Shown piece by piece: positions 43,744 through 46,077 of a DNA stretch of 46,077 bases; position 1 is the first letter of the stretch; each line of letters begins with the position of its first letter. The DNA is from Massilia sp. Bi118. GTDB taxonomy: Bacteria > Pseudomonadota > Gammaproteobacteria > Burkholderiales > Burkholderiaceae_D. The notes under the pieces are model-generated. The model did no database searches, was not told the DNA's origin, and saw only the letters and a list, made by a program, of their open reading frames with translations. Location of the stretch: NCBI RefSeq assembly GCF_918697865.1, contig NZ_CAKKMV010000026.1:1-46077 (forward strand). The letters are read 5' to 3'. The position numbers were made by a program, and so were the translations under genes.

Positions 43744-44547
43744 ATGAACACGATTCCACAACTCGGCCTGGGCACCTTCCGCCTGCAGGGCCAGCAAGCC
43801 ATCGACTCGGTCCGCAACGGCCTCGAACTGGGTTATCGCCACGTCGACACCGCCCAGATCTACGGCAACGAGGCCGAGGTCGGCGAGGCGCTGCAGGCAT
43901 CCGAGGTGCCGCGCCGCGAGGTCTTCGTCACCACCAAGATCTGGACCGAGAACCTGGGCGGCGACAAGCTCATTGCAAGCCTGAAGGACAGCCTGCACAA
44001 GCTGCGCCTCGAACAGGTCGACCTGACCCTGATCCACTGGCCTTCGCCGCAGGACGCGGTGCCGGTGGCCGAGTCGATGCAGGCTTTACTCGAAGCACGC
44101 GCTCAGGGACTGACTGCGGCGATCGGCGTGTCGAATTTTACGAAGGCGCTGCTGGCGCAGGCGATAGCTGCCGTCGGCGCGTCGAATATCGCGACGAATC
44201 AGGTGGAGCTGCATCCGTTTTTGCAGAACCGTGGCGTGGCTGATTTTGCGCGCGAACGCGGGATCCATGTGACGGCCTACATGCCGCTGGCGTATGGGAA
44301 GGTGCTGGCCGATCCTGCGGTCCTGTCGATCGCTGCGCGGATGAATGCGGCGCCGGCGCAGGTGGCGCTGGCGTGGTCGATGGCGAAGGGGTTTGCGGTG
44401 ATTCCTTCGTCGACGAAGCGGGAGAATCTGGCCGCGAATCTGGGGGCGCTGGAGGTTCGCTTGTCGGCCGAAGATATCGCGGTGATCGATGGGCTGGAGC
44501 GTGGTGAGCGCCTGGTCAACCCGGACTTTGCGCCGGCCTGGGACTAA
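43744..44547 (+). CDS. dkgB: Aldo/keto reductase (2,5-didehydrogluconate reductase B-like)
   Basis: 267 residues, a TIM-barrel AKR of DkgB size. Catalytic tetrad: Asp35 and Tyr40 in RHVDTAQIYGNE, Lys65 in TTKIW and His98 in LIHWP; the NADPH tail IPSSTKRENLAANL is near the end. It reduces aldehydes and ketones such as methylglyoxal or 2,5-diketogluconate with NADPH. Probably co-transcribed with the upstream MFS gene under LysR control. From about 44085 to the end, codon choice changes from C-ending to G/T-ending while the protein stays normal. Confidence 0.88.
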   Translation: MNTIPQLGLGTFRLQGQQAIDSVRNGLELGYRHVDTAQIYGNEAEVGEALQASEVPRREVFVTTKIWTENLGGDKLIASLKDSLHKLRLEQVDLTLIHWPSPQDAVPVAESMQALLEARAQGLTAAIGVSNFTKALLAQAIAAVGASNIATNQVELHPFLQNRGVADFARERGIHVTAYMPLAYGKVLADPAVLSIAARMNAAPAQVALAWSMAKGFAVIPSSTKRENLAANLGALEVRLSAEDIAVIDGLERGERLVNPDFAPAWD

Positions 44548-44563
44548 CCCGTCATCGCTAACA

Positions 44564-44667
44564 CGTCATTCCCGCGAAAGCGGGAATCCATACTGAGCGT
44601 CCTTGATCACCTTAGTATGGGTTCCCGCTTTCGCGGGAAGTCAAGTCGGGCAATGCCCGGCATGACG
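44564..44667. repeat. REP-like cluster 6 (dkgB / GST convergent gap)
   Basis: CGTCATTCCCGCGAAAGCGGG and its inverted partner GTTCCCGCTTTCGCGGGAA, with ATCCATACT/AGTATGG inner arms, followed by the extra module GTCGGGCAATGCCCGGCATGAC. Read on the other strand, the extra module and adjoining hairpin match cluster 1 closely. Confidence 0.85.
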
Positions 44668-44669
44668 AT

Positions 44670-45392
44670 TTACTTCTCCTGCCGCTCCAACTCCGGATAA
44701 TGCCGGAAAATCCCCTCCTCATTGAACGCAATCCGCCGTTCGGACTTGAGATAAGCCGCAATCCGCGGCCGCGCCGCCACGCGATCACGCAAGGCCCCAA
44801 GCAGCGGATAGCCCGCATCGATCCGCCCCATGGTCGCCGGGAAGGCATAGCGCAGGCCTTCGACCAGCTGGAACAGCGACAGGTCCGCATAGGTGAGCGT
44901 GTCGCCCGTCAGGTAATCCTTGGGCTCCGGCCGTGCCAGGATGCCTTCGAAATAATCGAGGAACTTCGGGATGCGGGTCTCGATGAAGTCGGCCGAACGG
45001 CGCTTGGCTTCCGGGCGCTGGTCCTCGTAGTACAGCGAGGTCGCGATCGGATGGTGGGTCTCGTGCACTTCGGCGACCAGGTCGGCGATCGTCAGCTGCA
45101 GCTGGTGCACCCACAGGCCGCCGGCCTCCTCGCTGGGCGCCAGGCCGTGGTGCTGTCCGAGGAAGAGCAGGATGTTGGCGGTCTGGCCTATCGTCAGTCC
45201 ATTCGCCTTCAGGAAGGGTGGCGCGAAGGGCGGATGATCCGGGCCATCCATCGCCGCCAGCATGCGCGCCATGCCGCCCGGCTCGCGGGCCACGTCCACG
45301 TAGTCGACGCCGGCTTCCTCCAGCGCCAGCCGGACGAATTCGCCGCGTCCCTGGATCGTCGGCCAGTAAAAAAGTTCGTAGGGTCGCACCAT
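44670..45392 (-). CDS. Glutathione S-transferase
   Basis: 240 residues. Thioredoxin-like N-domain (about 3-82; YELFYWPTIQGRGEFVRLAL, then GLTIGQTANILLFLG at the glutathione site) and an all-helical C-domain (about 95-220; LTGDTLTYADLSLFQLVEGL). The N-terminal Tyr before W and the GRGE motif fit the sigma/alpha-like class. It should conjugate glutathione to electrophiles in the cytoplasm. AGGAAG lies nine bases before the ATG at 45392. Near its 3' end the codons become G/T-ending, as in other genes that stop at REP clusters. Confidence 0.88.
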   Translation of the reverse strand: MVRPYELFYWPTIQGRGEFVRLALEEAGVDYVDVAREPGGMARMLAAMDGPDHPPFAPPFLKANGLTIGQTANILLFLGQHHGLAPSEEAGGLWVHQLQLTIADLVAEVHETHHPIATSLYYEDQRPEAKRRSADFIETRIPKFLDYFEGILARPEPKDYLTGDTLTYADLSLFQLVEGLRYAFPATMGRIDAGYPLLGALRDRVAARPRIAAYLKSERRIAFNEEGIFRHYPELERQEK

Positions 45393-45697
45393 GATGAAAG
45401 TCTTCCTCGTATGGTTGGGAGGCCATAGTAGACCGCTACACCATTTTGCGAGGCACGACAGGCTTGAGATCGTATGTGGAATAACACCACAGCAATCTGA
45501 GTCCTCTAACTAGTCAGAGCGAAGGCGGAACACCTAACGCGCGAAGACCCCAGACGGCAACCTAGTCGTTGGCAAAGAGGTTCTTGATGCGTATAGGAAA
45601 ATTACGGAAACTACCGTTGTCTGAGTAAGGCCCGACTTTTACTGGCGGTTGCGAGTGGCGGAAGATGAACCAGGACGCGAAGCTCAGGGGTAGCACG
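45393..45697. other. Gene-free, lower-GC stretch
   Basis: No convincing coding frame on either strand; GC content is visibly below that of the genes to the left. It contains a near-palindrome CTCTAACTAGTCAGAG at 45504-45519. It ends in a plus-strand terminator, so a small untranslated RNA in the + direction is possible. It may be the edge of acquired DNA. Confidence 0.5.
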
Positions 45698-45724
45698 AAG
45701 GGCGACGTAAGCTGCCCTTTTTTT
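45698..45724 (+). terminator. Orphan Rho-independent terminator
   Basis: Stem AAGGGC (45698-45703), ten-base loop, GCCCTT (45714-45719), running into seven Ts (45718-45724). It works in the + direction only, yet no + strand gene lies upstream for more than 1.1 kb. Confidence 0.7.
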
Positions 45725-45746
45725 ACAATGAACGAAATTCTGCAGA

Positions 45747-45926
45747 TTACCGTTGCTTGCGAATTAACACTATGGATGTAACGACTGCCGATCCGATAAA
45801 TGCGGCGAAAAGAATGTTGAAAGCCTTCTCTGCATACATAGTTGGCGCTAGGACGAGTATCGCAAAATAGGTAATCACTGCCGTCAGGAAGGCAGCACCA
45901 AGAGAAATGAGGGCTGTCCGCATCAT
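45747..45926 (-). CDS. Small two-TM membrane protein, hypothetical
   Basis: 59 residues from the ATG at 45926, chosen because GGAGG lies seven bases upstream. Two hydrophobic helices (about 4-28, ALISLGAAFLTAVITYFAIL; about 34-54, AFNILFAAFIGSAVVTSIVL) and a basic tail IRKQR. No family recognised. The IS3 element begins 13 bases upstream of its ribosome site, so its native promoter has probably been cut off or replaced by one reading out of the element. Confidence 0.65.
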   Translation of the reverse strand: MMRTALISLGAAFLTAVITYFAILVLAPTMYAEKAFNILFAAFIGSAVVTSIVLIRKQR

Positions 45927-45951
45927 GCAAAAGCCTCCGCTCGAGGGCAGT

Positions 45952-46077
45952 TGAACCGCCCCGGGTTTTGTAGAGGCTCCATTGTTTGAGAAAATGGAGT
46001 CATGAAGAAGCAACCGAAGTATTCCCCCGAAGTCATCGAGCGCGCCGTGCGCATGGTCAGCGAAGCTGCCAGCGAGT
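45952..46077 (+). mobile_element. IS3-family insertion sequence, left end (continues past window)
   Basis: Starts with TGAACCGCCCCGGGTTTTG, the kind of terminal inverted repeat seen in IS3-family elements, 50 bases before the start of a transposase OrfA. The right end is outside the window, so completeness and target duplication cannot be judged. Confidence 0.75.
46002..46077 (+). CDS. IS3-family transposase OrfA, 5' part
   Basis: The first 25 codons read MKKQPKYSPEVIERAVRMVS and continue, the usual start of the helix-turn-helix OrfA protein of IS3 elements (IS407/IS1329-like openings). OrfA binds the terminal repeats; a -1 frameshift with OrfB normally makes the active transposase. Only the N-terminal HTH region is visible; the rest lies beyond the window. 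Confidence 0.85.
   Translation, partial: MKKQPKYSPEVIERAVRMVSEAASE

Noticed and set aside
45562..45930. 122-codon minus-strand frame at the right end
   Set aside because: Overlaps the small two-TM gene in another frame and has no ribosome site; its opening residues are cysteine- and serine-rich without family resemblance. Its downstream part cannot be excluded as a separate short peptide.

Overview
The window looks like chromosomal DNA of a high-GC betaproteobacterium, most likely Oxalobacteraceae of the Massilia/Telluria kind. The basis is strong GC bias at the third codon position, the dapC-dapD / dapE-prmB gene neighbourhood, a PilU-type ATPase, an OmpR/EnvZ pair, many intergenic REP-like hairpins built on a CCCGC-GCGGG core, and protein sequences of Burkholderiales character. 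This assignment is inference; no rRNA or tRNA gene is present to anchor it.

Layout. 1-5.7 kb: a tightly overlapping operon on the minus strand (alkylglycerone-phosphate-synthase-like FAD enzyme, GlpD-like glycerol-3-phosphate dehydrogenase, FGGY sugar/polyol kinase cut by the window edge), with a divergent AraC regulator. 5.7-6.4 kb: a DUF1275 membrane protein. 6.5-13.1 kb: a housekeeping block for lysine/peptidoglycan precursor synthesis (dapC, dapD, then the ArsC-like yffB with dapE), a type IV pilus retraction ATPase (pilU), a small secreted protein and prmB. 13.2-19 kb: an ABC-F ATPase, an orphan CheW, an HDOD protein and an M2 (ACE-like) peptidase. 19-25.3 kb: a FapA/DUF342 protein, a Gln-rich secreted protein, ompR-envZ, a threonine/hydroxyaspartate ammonia-lyase and a WXXGXW-repeat secreted protein. 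25.3-31.3 kb: two tandem paralogous soluble histidine kinases, an aldehyde dehydrogenase overlapped by an AraC regulator, and a DUF4124 protein. 31.3-37.1 kb: a membrane GGDEF-EAL protein, a FeeM-like N-acyl amino acid synthase, a PhzF-like protein and an sdpR-sdpI pair. 37.2-45.4 kb: a Tat-exported amidase, an orphan FabF with a divergent AraC regulator, a LysR regulator with a divergent MFS pump and aldo/keto reductase, and a GST. 45.4-46.1 kb: a lower-GC accessory stretch with an orphan terminator, a tiny two-TM protein and the left end of an IS3-family element.

Points that deserve attention: (i) the first kinase of the tandem pair has Tyr in place of the phospho-accepting His, at the very residue number (293) where its neighbour keeps His; (ii) the AGPS-GlpD-kinase operon suggests an undescribed glycerol-phosphate or ether-lipid pathway; (iii) two 18-bp direct repeats exactly 74 bp apart lie between fabF and its AraC regulator; (iv) a stand-alone FeeM-type acyltransferase sits upstream of a c-di-GMP protein whose leader folds into a nested stem-loop; (v) an sdpR-sdpI unit has a textbook promoter/operator and no toxin gene; (vi) six REP clusters share modules, and genes ending at them often shift codon bias near their 3' ends. 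No CRISPR array, prophage or obvious defence system was seen.
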